From NCBI RefSeq assembly GCF_026343295.1, contig NZ_JAPELY010000001.1:372001-436000 (forward strand): 64,000 nucleotides of DNA, given 5' to 3'. The notes beneath the pieces are model-generated. The model saw only the letters and a program-made list of their open reading frames with translations, was not told where the DNA came from and did no database searches. A program made the position numbers and the translations under genes. Below are positions 26,556 to 38,122 of the stretch, piece after piece. This DNA is from Streptomyces sp. NBC_00083 (GTDB lineage: Bacteria > Actinomycetota > Actinomycetes > Streptomycetales > Streptomycetaceae). Every line of letters starts with the position of its first letter. The first letter of the stretch is position 1.

Positions 26556-26811
26556 TTCGCGGGTTTATGTCCGTTGTGTGCAAGTGAGACATGGGTCTCT
26601 TCGCTCCAACTGGCGTGTCCCGTCTGCCCGGTCCGTCCGTCCCGCCCCTCACCTGCGGAAACGTCCGTTCTGTGGCCGCAAGCAGGGGGGATTTCTCCCC
26701 GATGTGCGTCTTTGAACATTGGCGGGGCGTGTGTTTTCGTCGGACTCGCTCGTCACCACGAGCCCCGTCGACCGAGCACGCCGAATCCTGCCGTCGGCCG
26801 ATGGGAACAGT

Positions 26812-29226
<2,415 letters not shown>

Positions 29227-29274
29227 GGCCATCCGGCTGAGCAGCATCAACGGCTGACGCCCTCGCCAGTCGTC

Positions 29275-29319
29275 CGTACGTCCCCGGCCGCGGTCCCGTA
29301 CCGTGTCCGGGGACGTACG
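29275..29319 (+). terminator. Hairpin between eno and divIC
   Basis: 13-bp perfect stem CGTACGTCCCCGG / CCGGGGACGTACG with a 19-base loop, about 50 bp after the eno stop. Confidence 0.6.
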
Positions 29320-29344
29320 TGTGTGACGGGGAGGCGGGAGAGCG

Positions 29345-29833
29345 ATGGGCAACGACGCCAAGGTCAAGGACCGCGACCGGTTCTCCACCGCGGCCCGGCT
29401 CAAGGTGCTCGGCGAGCAGACCGCGGCCCGCGTCTACCGCTCGCAGAACAAGCGCCAGGCCCGCCGCTCCCGGCTCACCGGCCGCGCGGCGCTGCTCGCC
29501 CTCGTCCTCTGCTCGCTGATCGTCGCGCTCGCCTATCCCATGCGGCAGTACGTGTCGCAGCGCGCCGACATCTCCGACCAGCAGCGCAAGGCCGCCGACG
29601 CCCGGACCGCGGTCGAGCAGCTGCGGGACGAGAAGGCGCGGCTCCAGGACGACGCGTACATCGAGAAGCTGGCCCGCGAGCACCTGCACATGCAGTTCCC
29701 GGGGGAGACCGGCTTCACCGTGGTCGACCCGGACGCGGCGGCCAAGCACCGCGAGGACAAGGGCGCCACCGGCCGCGCCTGGCACTCCAACCTCTGGGAC
29801 GGCGTCGACAAGGCCGACCGTTCCGCCAACTGA
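29345..29833 (+). CDS. divIC: Septum formation initiator family protein (DivIC/FtsB-like), 162 aa
   Basis: Bitopic division protein expected to complex with FtsL and FtsQ. The cytoplasmic N-terminus (~1-45) is basic. One membrane helix (~46-66: RAALLALVLCSLIVALAYPM) is followed by a coiled coil (~72-108: ADISDQQRKAADARTAVEQL) and the conserved YIEKLAREHLHMQFPGETGF typical of actinobacterial DivIC. Location after eno matches other Streptomyces. It is followed by the DUF501 and ppx genes in the same direction. Confidence 0.9.
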   Translation: MGNDAKVKDRDRFSTAARLKVLGEQTAARVYRSQNKRQARRSRLTGRAALLALVLCSLIVALAYPMRQYVSQRADISDQQRKAADARTAVEQLRDEKARLQDDAYIEKLAREHLHMQFPGETGFTVVDPDAAAKHREDKGATGRAWHSNLWDGVDKADRSAN

Positions 29834-29863
29834 CCACCGCTAGCGATAGAGACTGACCCAGGC

Positions 29864-30418
29864 ATGGAAACGCCCCCGCCCCAGACCGACCGCACCGAGC
29901 CCACCGACGCGGACATCGCCGCCTTCAAGCAGCAGTTGGGCCGCCCGCCGCGCGGCCTGCGCGCGATCGCGCACCGCTGCCCCTGCGGCAACCCGGACGT
30001 CGTCGAGACGGCGCCGCGCCTGGAGGACGGCACGCCGTTCCCGACGACGTACTACCTGACGTGCCCGCGCGCCGCGTCCGCGATCGGCACCCTTGAGGCC
30101 AACGGTGTCATGAAGGAGATGACGGAGCGTCTGGCGAGCGATGCCGACCTCGCCGCCGCCTACCGCGCCGCGCACGAGGACTACATCGCGCGCCGCGACG
30201 CCATCGAGGTCCTCGACGGCTTCCCGAGCGCCGGCGGCATGCCCGACCGGGTCAAGTGCCTGCACGTGCTCGTCGGCCACTCGCTGGCCGCGGGACCGGG
30301 CGTCAACCCGCTGGGCGACGAGGCGATCGCCCTGCTCCCCCAGTGGTGGGCGAAGGGCCCGTGCGTGACGCCGTGCGCCGAGGGTGAGGCGCCGTGCGCC
30401 GAGGGGGAGACCGCGTGA
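29864..30418 (+). CDS. DUF501 family protein, 184 aa
   Basis: Cytosolic protein of unknown function, conserved next to divIC and ppx in actinobacteria. Family marks are DIAAFKQQLGRPPRGLRAIA, the Cys motif HRCPCGNPDV, FPTTYYLTCPRA and PDRVKCLHVLVGHSLAAGPG. The HRCPCG cysteines and the later Cys/His residues suggest a metal site, though I know of no demonstration. The C-terminus repeats CAEGEAPCAEGE. Its stop overlaps the start of the next gene (GTGA). Confidence 0.92.
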   Translation: METPPPQTDRTEPTDADIAAFKQQLGRPPRGLRAIAHRCPCGNPDVVETAPRLEDGTPFPTTYYLTCPRAASAIGTLEANGVMKEMTERLASDADLAAAYRAAHEDYIARRDAIEVLDGFPSAGGMPDRVKCLHVLVGHSLAAGPGVNPLGDEAIALLPQWWAKGPCVTPCAEGEAPCAEGETA

Positions 30419-31329
30419 CGCGCGTCGCCGCCATCGACTGCGGTACGAACTCGATCCGTCTACTCGTCGCCGACGCGGACCCGGCCACCGGTGAGATCAC
30501 CGACCTGGACCGGCGCATGACCATCGTGCGGCTCGGCCAGGGCGTGGACCGCACCGGCCGGCTCGCCCCCGAGGCCCTGGAGCGGACGTTCGCGGCGTGC
30601 CGCGAGTACGCCGCGGTCATCAAGGAACTGGGCGCCGAACGCGTCCGGTTCGTGGCGACCTCCGCGTCGCGCGACGCCGAGAACCGGGACGACTTCGTCC
30701 GCGGGGTCCTCTCCATCCTGGGCGTCGAGCCCGAGGTGATCACCGGCGACCAGGAGGCCGCGTTCTCCTTCACCGGCGCCACCAAGGAACTCGACGGCGA
30801 CGACGAGTACCTGGTCGTCGACATCGGCGGCGGCTCCACGGAGTTCGTCGTCGGCTCCAGGAGCGTCGAGGCCGCCCGCTCGGTGGACATCGGCTGCGTC
30901 CGGATGACGGAGCGTCACCACCCCGGCGATCCGGCGACGCCGGATCAGATCGACGCGATCCGCGCCGACATCGAGGCGGCCCTGGACCTCGCGGGGCAGA
31001 GCGTGCCACTGACCGAGCCGCGCACCCTGGTCGGCCTCGCGGGCTCGGTCACCACCGTCGCGGCGATCGCGCTCGGCCTGCCCGCGTACGACTCGGCCGC
31101 CATCCATCATTCACGGATCCCTTACGAGGACGTCGCCGCGGTCACCGGGCGGCTGCTCGCCTCGACGCACGAGGAGCGCACCCGCATCCCCGTGCTCCAC
31201 CCCGGGCGCATCGACGTGATCGCCGCCGGAGCGCTGGTCCTGCTCGCCGTGATGGAGCGCGCGGGGGCCCGCGAGGTCGTGGTCAGCGAGCACGACATTC
31301 TGGACGGAATCGCCTGGTCGATCGCGTGA
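30415..31329 (+). CDS. Exopolyphosphatase/pppGpp phosphohydrolase family (Ppx/GppA), 304 aa
   Basis: Sugar-kinase-fold phosphatase acting on inorganic polyphosphate or (p)ppGpp. Phosphate-binding motifs are present: AAIDCGTNSIRLLVAD at the N-terminus, ATSASRDAENRDDF, the catalytic-side ITGDQEAAFSFTGA with Glu, and DIGGGSTEFVVG (~138) plus GLAGSVTTVAAI (~205). This is the short, two-domain form usual in actinobacteria, lacking the extended C-terminal HD domain of E. coli GppA. GTG 30415 overlaps the DUF501 stop, showing coupling. Which substrate predominates cannot be read from sequence. Confidence 0.93.
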   Translation: MTRVAAIDCGTNSIRLLVADADPATGEITDLDRRMTIVRLGQGVDRTGRLAPEALERTFAACREYAAVIKELGAERVRFVATSASRDAENRDDFVRGVLSILGVEPEVITGDQEAAFSFTGATKELDGDDEYLVVDIGGGSTEFVVGSRSVEAARSVDIGCVRMTERHHPGDPATPDQIDAIRADIEAALDLAGQSVPLTEPRTLVGLAGSVTTVAAIALGLPAYDSAAIHHSRIPYEDVAAVTGRLLASTHEERTRIPVLHPGRIDVIAAGALVLLAVMERAGAREVVVSEHDILDGIAWSIA

Positions 31330-31698
31330 TCGCGCTCCGCTGACGGCCTTCGGAGCACGTCTCCGAAGAAAGTTCGTGAAGTTCTTCACAAGGAAAAGGG
31401 GCCCTCGGGCCGAGGAATGTGGTTCCAGGACCGCTTTCTGAGGCCCGAGGGCCCCTCGCGTACACATTCCAGACGGTCCCGTCCGTGCTGTGCCTGCGTT
31501 TCCAACGGCGGTGGTCCACCATGCGCGAGGCGGGGGAGGCCAGTTCAGGAGGGGTGAACAACGTGTGCACCCCCGCCGTGGTTCCCTCGCGGCACCATGA
31601 CCTCGCTCACGTGGGCCGCGCAGTGTAGCAGAGCCCCCTGCGATCCTTGTGAAGGGGCGCACGAGCAGGGGTCCACGGGCAGGGGGATACTCGATGGC
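31330..31698. other. 369-bp intergenic region upstream of the NDH-2 gene
   Basis: It holds a long hairpin (31397-31456) and, further on, the unassigned promoter region of the oxidoreductase gene. I see no ORF with a ribosome-binding site. Confidence 0.6.
31397..31456. terminator. 15-bp hairpin after ppx
   Basis: AGGGGCCCTCGGGCC (31397-31411) pairs perfectly with GGCCCGAGGGCCCCT (31442-31456) across a 30-base loop. The flanking A-run (GGAAAAGG) is on the left, so the T-run lies on the minus-strand transcript. It may terminate ppx or an unseen minus-strand RNA. Confidence 0.6.
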
Positions 31699-33099
31699 AT
31701 GAGCACCACGGAGCGTCCCAGGATCCTCGTAGTAGGTGGCGGGTACGTAGGCTTGTACGCAGCGCGACGCATTCTCAAGAAGATGCGTTACGCGGAAGCG
31801 ACCGTCACGGTCGTCGACCCGCGCTCGTACATGACGTACCAGCCCTTCCTCCCCGAAGCCGCCGCAGGCAGCATCTCGCCGCGCCACGTCGTCGTCCCGC
31901 TGCGACGCGTCGTGCGTGGAGCCGAGGTGCTCACCGGCCGAGTCACCAGCATCGACCAGGACCGCAAGGTCGCCACGGTCGCGCCGCTCGTCGGCGAGGC
32001 CTACGAGCTGCCCTTCGACTACCTGGTCATCGCGATGGGCGCGGTCTCCCGCACCTTCCCGATCCCCGGCCTCGCCGAGCAGGGCATCGGCATGAAGGGT
32101 GTGGAAGAGGCCATCGGCCTGCGCAACCACGTCCTGGAGCAGCTCGACAAGGCCGACTCCACCACGGACGAGGACGTCCGCCGCAAGGCGCTCACCTTCG
32201 TCTTCGTGGGCGGTGGCTTCGCCGGTGCCGAGACCATAGGCGAGGTGGAGGACATGGCGCGTGACGCGGCCAAGTACTACACCAACGTCAAGCGCGAGGA
32301 CATGCGCTTCGTCCTGGTCGACGCCGCCGACAAGATCCTTCCCGAGGTCGGCCCGGAGCTCGGCCGCTGGGGCAAGGAGCACCTGGAGGGCCGCGGCGTC
32401 GAGATCTACCTCTCGACCTCCATGGACTCCTGCGTCGACGGTCACGTCGTGCTGAAGAACGGCCTTGAGGTCGACTCCAACACCATCGTGTGGACCGCGG
32501 GCGTCAAGCCCAACCCGGCGCTCTCCCGCTTCGGTCTTCCGCTCGGCCCGCGCGGCCACGTGGACGCCCAGCCGACGCTCCAGGTCACCGGCACCGACTA
32601 CATCTGGGCCGCCGGCGACAACGCCCAGGTTCCCGACCTCGCCTCGCGCAAGGCCGGTGTGGAGAACGCCTGGTGCCCGCCGAACGCCCAGCACGCGCTG
32701 CGTCAGGCGAAGGTCCTCGGCGACAACGTGGTCTCCGGCATGCGGGGCTTCCCGCAGAAGGAGTACTCGCACGCCAACAAGGGTGCGGTGGCCGGTCTCG
32801 GCCTCCACAAGGGCGTCGCGATGATCGTCATGGGCAAGATGAAGATCAAGCTCAAGGGCCGTCTCGCCTGGTACATGCACCGTGGCTACCACGGTCTCGC
32901 CGTGCCGACCTGGAACCGCAAGATCCGCGTCATCGCCGACTGGACGCTCGCGATGTTCCTCAAGCGCGAGGTCGTCTCCCTGGGCGCCATGGAGACCCCG
33001 CGCGAGGAGTTCTACGAGGCGGCCAAGCCCGCCCCGGCTCCCGCGGCCAAGTCCGCGGACAGCACGGACAAGGCCGAGGCGAAGGCCAAGGCCTCCTAG
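31699..33099 (+). CDS. Type II NADH dehydrogenase-like FAD oxidoreductase, 466 aa
   Basis: Membrane-associated NAD(P)H:quinone oxidoreductase of the NDH-2 family, feeding electrons to menaquinone without proton pumping. It has an N-terminal FAD Rossmann motif (ILVVGGGYVGLYAARRIL), AAAGSISPRHVVVPLRRVVR, a second dinucleotide motif FVFVGGGFAGAETIGEVEDM (~168) and the FAD-contacting YIWAAGDNAQVPD. A C-terminal amphipathic/hydrophobic stretch (LAWYMHRGYHGLAVPTW) is suited to membrane attachment. The tail is Ala/Lys-rich. The ATG at 31699 opens the Rossmann fold. A strong hairpin follows. Confidence 0.93.
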   Translation: MSTTERPRILVVGGGYVGLYAARRILKKMRYAEATVTVVDPRSYMTYQPFLPEAAAGSISPRHVVVPLRRVVRGAEVLTGRVTSIDQDRKVATVAPLVGEAYELPFDYLVIAMGAVSRTFPIPGLAEQGIGMKGVEEAIGLRNHVLEQLDKADSTTDEDVRRKALTFVFVGGGFAGAETIGEVEDMARDAAKYYTNVKREDMRFVLVDAADKILPEVGPELGRWGKEHLEGRGVEIYLSTSMDSCVDGHVVLKNGLEVDSNTIVWTAGVKPNPALSRFGLPLGPRGHVDAQPTLQVTGTDYIWAAGDNAQVPDLASRKAGVENAWCPPNAQHALRQAKVLGDNVVSGMRGFPQKEYSHANKGAVAGLGLHKGVAMIVMGKMKIKLKGRLAWYMHRGYHGLAVPTWNRKIRVIADWTLAMFLKREVVSLGAMETPREEFYEAAKPAPAPAAKSADSTDKAEAKAKAS

Positions 33100-33117
33100 C
33101 ACCACCCGTTTCCTCCC

Positions 33118-33160
33118 CGAAGGGGCCGTCCGCCATCCGTGGTGCGGGCGGCCCCTTCGG
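33118..33160 (+). terminator. Hairpin after the NDH-2 gene
   Basis: CGAAGGGGCCGTCCGC pairs with GCGGGCGGCCCCTTCG (one G-T pair) across a 10-base loop, 18 bp after the stop. Confidence 0.7.
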
Positions 33161-33373
33161 CGTACCCGGGGCGCGGCCCGCGCGCGGGGCGCACGGCCGG
33201 GAAGGGCTGCCGGAGGGCGGCCGGAAACCTCTGCCGAAAGGGCGGTTTCCGGCCAGGAAGATGGTGTATACAGACATCGTGGCGCTCCGGTGCGCGGTAG
33301 CGGGATTGCCCAGGGGGCGGGCACTGTTGTGCGGGGTGTTGGGACATTTCTGCGAAGCACGGAGGTGTGCACC

Positions 33374-34666
33374 ATGGCCGACGCGGCGCTGCGGCTGACC
33401 GCTCTAGCCGAGGAATTGCTGGGAGAGCCTCTCCCGGTACGCATCCGCGCCTGGGACGGCAGCGAGGCGGGACCGCCCGGCGGACCGGTGCTCGTCGTAC
33501 GCCACCGCCGCGCCCTGCGCCGCCTGTTGTGGAAGCCGGGCGAACTGGGGCTCGCCCGCGCCTGGGTGGCCGGGGAGATCGACGTCGAGGGAGACCTGTA
33601 CACGGTCCTCGACCGGCTGGCGGGGCTCATCTGGGAGCGCGGCGGCGACCCCAAGGACGCCGTCCACCCCGTGCGCGATCCGAGGCTGCGCGCCGCGGCC
33701 AGGGCCCTGGTGAAGCTGGGCGGCGCGCTGCCCCCGCCGGCCCCGCCCGCCGAGGAGATGCGCCGCCGCACCGGACGGTTGCACACCAAGCGCCGCGACA
33801 AGGACGCGATCAGCCACCACTACGACGTCGGCAACGACTTCTACGAGCTGGTGCTCGGGCCGTCGATGGTCTACTCGTGCGCCTACTGGGAGCATCCCGG
33901 CTCGACCCTGGCCGAGGCCCAGCGCGACAAACTCGACCTGGTCTGCCGCAAGCTGGCCCTCAAGGAGGGCGACCGGCTGCTCGACGTCGGCTGCGGCTGG
34001 GGCTCGATGGCCATCCACGCCGCCCGCGAGTACGGCGCCCGCGTCGTCGGCATCACGCTCTCGCGCGAACAGGCCGCGTACGCCCGCAAGCGGATCGCCG
34101 AGGAGGGGCTCACCGACCGCATAGAGATCCGCGTCCAGGACTACCGGGACGTCAAGGACGGCCCGTTCGACGCGATCTCCTCGATCGGCATGGCCGAGCA
34201 CGTCGGCTCCGTACGGTACGCGGAGTACGCGGACATCCTGTACGGACTGCTCAGAGAAGGCGGCCGGCTGCTCAACCACCAGATCGCGCGGCGGCCCGAA
34301 CGCGACGAATCTGCTTACCACGTCGACGAGTTCATCGACGCGTACGTCTTCCCCGACGGCGAACTCGCGCCGCTGGGCCGCACCCTGGCCACCCTGGAGG
34401 AGGCCGGCTTCGAGGCCCGCGACGTCGAACCCATCAGGGAGCACTACGCCCTGACGCTGCGTCAGTGGGTGGCGAACCTGGAATCCGACTGGCCCCGCGC
34501 GGTGCGCCACACCAGCCCCGGCCGGGCCCGGATCTGGCGCCTCTACATGGCGGCCTCGGCGCTCTCCTTCGAGCGCAACCGGATCGGCGTCAACCAGATC
34601 CTCGCGGTGAAGACGCCGGAGAGCGGGGCCTCGGGCATGCCGCTGCGGGCCCGTACCTGGAACTGA
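33374..34666 (+). CDS. Cyclopropane-fatty-acyl-phospholipid synthase family methyltransferase, 430 aa
   Basis: SAM-dependent enzyme that transfers a methyl(ene) group to unsaturated phospholipid acyl chains. The N-terminal ~140 residues resemble the lipid-presenting domain of CFA synthases. The region HYDVGNDFYELVLGPSMVYS leads into the catalytic domain with SAM motif LLDVGCGWGSMAIHAA (~203), GITLSREQAAYA, SSIGMAEHVG and HYALTLRQWVANLE. A GGAGG lies eight bases before the ATG. A TGTATACA palindrome sits 102 bp upstream. It ends at a strong bidirectional hairpin. Confidence 0.93.
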   Translation: MADAALRLTALAEELLGEPLPVRIRAWDGSEAGPPGGPVLVVRHRRALRRLLWKPGELGLARAWVAGEIDVEGDLYTVLDRLAGLIWERGGDPKDAVHPVRDPRLRAAARALVKLGGALPPPAPPAEEMRRRTGRLHTKRRDKDAISHHYDVGNDFYELVLGPSMVYSCAYWEHPGSTLAEAQRDKLDLVCRKLALKEGDRLLDVGCGWGSMAIHAAREYGARVVGITLSREQAAYARKRIAEEGLTDRIEIRVQDYRDVKDGPFDAISSIGMAEHVGSVRYAEYADILYGLLREGGRLLNHQIARRPERDESAYHVDEFIDAYVFPDGELAPLGRTLATLEEAGFEARDVEPIREHYALTLRQWVANLESDWPRAVRHTSPGRARIWRLYMAASALSFERNRIGVNQILAVKTPESGASGMPLRARTWN

Positions 34667-34671
34667 GCGCG

Positions 34672-34706
34672 CGAAGGGCCCCGGAGCACTCCTCCGGGGC
34701 CCTTCG
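34672..34706. terminator. Bidirectional terminator between the CFA-type gene and the ABC operon
   Basis: Perfect 15-bp stem CGAAGGGCCCCGGAG / CTCCGGGGCCCTTCG with a five-base loop, between two converging stop codons. Confidence 0.8.
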
Positions 34707-34735
34707 ACTGCCGTGCCGGATCAGCCGGTTGCCGC

Positions 34736-37267
34736 CTATTCCGTCTTGATGGCGGTCAGCATGTTGAGCTTCGCGGCGCTGCGGGCCGGCCACATCGCGG
34801 CGAGCACGCCGACCAGGCCGGCGAGGACCAGGAAGATGCCGATCCGGCCCCACGGCAGCACCAGGGCGTAGTGCGGGATCGAGGTCTTGATGGTCTGGCC
34901 GATGGCCCAGGCGAGGAAGGTGCCGAGGCCCACACCGATCACCGCGCCGAACAGCGAGATGACGACGGCCTCCAGGCGGATCATGGTCTTGACCCGGCTG
35001 CGGTCCAGGCCGATCGCCCGCAGCATGCCGATCTCCTGCTGACGCTCGAACACCGACATCGCGAGGGTGTTGATGACTCCGAGGATGGCGATGATCAGGG
35101 CCATGCCGAGGAGCCCGTACATGATGTAGAGCATCGTGTTGATCATGCCGCCGAGCTCGTTGCGGATGTCCTGCCGGTCCATGATGCTGATCGCCGGGTT
35201 GTCACCGAGCGCCGCGACCAGGGCCTTCTCGTTGGCGCTCGTGGCCCCGCCGTCCATCTTGATGTAGATGTTCGGGATGTAGGGCTTGGCGTCGTGCGGA
35301 GCGAGCAGGGCCGACGGCACGAGGAAGGAGTCCAGCGCCTCGTTCTCCTTGAACGTCGCGCCGATCGTCACCCGGCCCTTCTTCTTGTCGGTGAACTCGA
35401 CGGGGAGCTGGGTGCCGGGCTTCCAGCCGTGCTTGGCGGCGGTCTTCTCGTCGACGGCTATCCGCCCCTGGCCGAGCGTGGCGAGGGAGCCGGCCACCGG
35501 CTCGACGTTGATGACCTTCTCGATGTCGCCGGGCGTGACCCCGGCCACCGACTGACCGGTGCCGTCGATCTGGAGGTACGCGCTCTCGTTGGGAGAGACG
35601 GCCGAGACACCCGGAGCCTTGCGCAGCGCGGGCAGCACGTCCTTGTCGAGGCCGGAGCCGTTCGCCGCGTTCTGGACCATGTAGTCGGCCTTGATGTTGG
35701 CCGTGGTCGACTTGTCCATCGCCGTGCCGAGCGTGACACCCAGTACCGAGAGGCCGGTGACGAGGGTGAGGCCGATGGCGAGCGCGGAGGCGGTGGCGCC
35801 GGTGCGGCGCGGGTTGCGCACCGCGTTCTGGCTGGCGAGCTTGCCGGAGACGCCGAACACCTTGCTCAGGCTCGGGCGTACGAGGGCGATGACCGGCCGG
35901 GAGAGCAGCGGGATCAGGATGATGATGCCGATCAGGGCGAAGAAGGCGCCGGCACCGATGATGTACTTGCCGTCCTTGCCCGCTGCCGCGCCGGCCACGA
36001 TGGCGGCGGCGCCGGCGAGGGTGATCACGCCGCCGATGGAGTTCCGTACGACCAGGGACTTGGTGGTGGCCACGCCGTGCACGCTGTTCATCGCGGCGAC
36101 CGGCGGGATCTTCGCGGCGCGCCAGGCGGGCAGCAGCGCAGCGATCACGGTCACGAGGATGCCGACCGCCAGCGAGGCGATGACCGGTGTGGACGAGACG
36201 ATCAGTGGGCCTGCGGGGATCTTGGCGCCGAACAGGCCGATCGCGGAGCGCAGCGCGGTGGCGAGGCCGATGCCGAGCGCGAATCCGATGGCGGAGGCGA
36301 CGGTGCCGACGACGAGCGCCTCGGCCAGCACCGAGCGGCGGACCTGGCCGCGGGAGGCGCCGACGGCGCGCATCAGGGCGAGCTCGCGGGTGCGCTGGGC
36401 GACCAGCATGGTGAAGGTGTTGGAGATCAGGAAGATGCCGACGAAGAGCGCGATGCCGGCGAAGACGAGCAGCATCTGGTTGAGGCCGCTCAGCCCCCGC
36501 TCGATGTCCTTGGCCTCCTCGGCGGCGAGCGCCTTGCCGGTCTTGGCGCTCGCGTTCTCGGAGAGCAGCGGCTTGACCTCGTCGAGGATCTTCTGGGCGT
36601 CGGCGCCGGGGGTGGCCGTCACGCTGGCGTTCTGGAACCAGCCGGGCTTGAGGTAGAGCTTCTGGGCGACAGCGGTGTCGAACAGGACGAGGCTGCCGCC
36701 CGCGTTGACCGCGCCGTCCTCGGTGGTGAAGACGCCGGTGAGCTTGTAGGTCTTGACCGGCCCGTTGGTGGCGACCCGCACGGTGTCGCCGACGTGGTAC
36801 TCGCCCTTGGCGGCGGTGTCCTTGTCGAGGGCGATCTGGTCGTCCTTCACCGGGCCCGTGCCCTGGGCGAAGGTGTACGAGGGGTCCTTGCCGTCCTGGC
36901 CGGGCGCGAAGTTGCCGCCCTTGTTGGCCCAGCCCTGCCCGATCAGCTTGCCGTCGGTGCCGGCGACTCCGGCGAACCCGTCGACCCGGCCGGTGACGGA
37001 GGCGACCCCGTCGAGCTTCTCCACCTTCTGGAGCGTCTGCTTGCTGACGCCGGGGTCGCGCTCGGTGTCGTCGGCGCTGCCGTACGAGGTGACGGCGACG
37101 GCCACCTTGTCGTAGCTCTTGGCCGACTGGTTGCGGAAGGCGTTGCCGAGGGTGTCGGTGAAGACGAGCGTGCCGGACACGAAGGCGACGCCGAGCATGA
37201 CGGCGAGCACCGTCATCAACAGCCGGGCCTTGTGCGCGAGCACGTTGCGCAGGGCGGTCTTGAACAT
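34736..37267 (-). CDS. ABC transporter permease, FtsX/MacB type, 843 aa
   Basis: Same two-module architecture as the permease at 596-3172. An N-terminal anchor (~16-36) and a large external domain come first. A three-helix FtsX module carries TRELALMRAVGASRGQVRRS, and the second module near the C-terminus carries QQEIGMLRAIGLDRSRVKTM. It ends RSAAKLNMLTAIKTE, parallel to RAGRMNVLNAIATD of the paralogue. It is co-oriented with the ATPase 84 bp upstream. The exported substrate or mechanical target is unknown. Confidence 0.93.
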   Translation of the reverse strand: MFKTALRNVLAHKARLLMTVLAVMLGVAFVSGTLVFTDTLGNAFRNQSAKSYDKVAVAVTSYGSADDTERDPGVSKQTLQKVEKLDGVASVTGRVDGFAGVAGTDGKLIGQGWANKGGNFAPGQDGKDPSYTFAQGTGPVKDDQIALDKDTAAKGEYHVGDTVRVATNGPVKTYKLTGVFTTEDGAVNAGGSLVLFDTAVAQKLYLKPGWFQNASVTATPGADAQKILDEVKPLLSENASAKTGKALAAEEAKDIERGLSGLNQMLLVFAGIALFVGIFLISNTFTMLVAQRTRELALMRAVGASRGQVRRSVLAEALVVGTVASAIGFALGIGLATALRSAIGLFGAKIPAGPLIVSSTPVIASLAVGILVTVIAALLPAWRAAKIPPVAAMNSVHGVATTKSLVVRNSIGGVITLAGAAAIVAGAAAGKDGKYIIGAGAFFALIGIIILIPLLSRPVIALVRPSLSKVFGVSGKLASQNAVRNPRRTGATASALAIGLTLVTGLSVLGVTLGTAMDKSTTANIKADYMVQNAANGSGLDKDVLPALRKAPGVSAVSPNESAYLQIDGTGQSVAGVTPGDIEKVINVEPVAGSLATLGQGRIAVDEKTAAKHGWKPGTQLPVEFTDKKKGRVTIGATFKENEALDSFLVPSALLAPHDAKPYIPNIYIKMDGGATSANEKALVAALGDNPAISIMDRQDIRNELGGMINTMLYIMYGLLGMALIIAILGVINTLAMSVFERQQEIGMLRAIGLDRSRVKTMIRLEAVVISLFGAVIGVGLGTFLAWAIGQTIKTSIPHYALVLPWGRIGIFLVLAGLVGVLAAMWPARSAAKLNMLTAIKTE

Positions 37268-37351
37268 GGGGTTTCTCAGTCCTGGGGTGAAGGTCGCGAT
37301 GGGCCTGGTGTCAGCGGGCCGGGTCCGGGGCGGAGCCGCGGCGGCTCGGGG

Positions 37352-38122
37352 TCAGCTGGTGCGGCCCTTCGCCTCGAACGCCTTCATCCGGTCCAGCACC
37401 CCGTCCGCGCTGGGCCGCAGCATCTCGTCCACGATCCGCCCGTCGGCGAGGAATATGACCCGGTCCGCGTAGGACGCCGCGACCGGGTCGTGGGTCACCA
37501 TGACCACGGTCTGCCCCAGCTCCCGCACCGAGTTCCGCAGGAAGCCCAGGACCTCCGCGCCGGAGCGCGAGTCCAGGTTTCCGGTCGGCTCGTCACCGAA
37601 GATGATCTCCGGCTGGGAGGCGAGCGCGCGGGCCACGGCGACGCGCTGCTGCTGGCCGCCGGAGAGCTGGGTGGGCCGGTGACCGAGCCGGTCGGAGAGG
37701 CCCACCATGGAGATGACCTGGTCGAGCCACTCCTTGTTGGGCTTGCGGCCCGCGATGTCCATGGGGAGCGTGATGTTCTCCAGGGCGGTCAGCGTGGGCA
37801 GCAGGTTGAACGCCTGGAAGATGAAGCCGATCTTGTCCCGGCGCAACTGCGTGAGCTGCTTGTCCTTGAGCGAGCCCAGCTCGGTGTCGCCGATGCGGAC
37901 CGCGCCGGAGCTGAACGAGTCGAGACCCGCCACGCAGTGCATCAGCGTGGACTTGCCGGAACCCGAAGGGCCCATGATCGCGGTGAACTCGCCCTGCCGG
38001 AAGTCGACCGTGACCTGGTCGAGGGCGACCACCTGGGTCTCGCCCGTGCCGTAGACCTTCGACAGCTCGATGGCGCGGGCGGCCACCGCGGTCGCGCGGT
38101 GTGCGGTGGGGATGGTGGTCAC
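37352..38122 (-). CDS. ABC transporter ATP-binding protein, MacB/LolD type, 256 aa
   Basis: ATPase partner of the FtsX-type permease downstream. Walker A is GPSGSGKST (51-59), then [10 protein letters not shown], the signature [17 protein letters not shown] (~150), Walker [15 protein letters not shown] (~172) and VMVTHDP. The GTG start is preceded by CAGGAG with seven-base spacing. Protein sequence is very close to the ATPase at 1-599 through to the identical terminal GRTS, which indicates gene-pair duplication within the lineage. The 5' region (38123-38578) separates it from the divergent bldA tRNA. Confidence 0.95.
   Translation of the reverse strand: MTTIPTAHRATAVAARAIELSKVYGTGETQVVALDQVTVDFRQGEFTAIMGPSGSGKSTLMHCVAGLDSFSSGAVRIGDTELGSLKDKQLTQLRRDKIGFIFQAFNLLPTLTALENITLPMDIAGRKPNKEWLDQVISMVGLSDRLGHRPTQLSGGQQQRVAVARALASQPEIIFGDEPTGNLDSRSGAEVLGFLRNSVRELGQTVVMVTHDPVAASYADRVIFLADGRIVDEMLRPSADGVLDRMKAFEAKGRTS

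Noticed and set aside
26574..26590. Possible Crp box (GTG-N6-GNCAC) before rpfA
   Set aside because: GTGTGCAAGTGAGACA only matches with a one-base shift and lacks the final CAC; not supportable.
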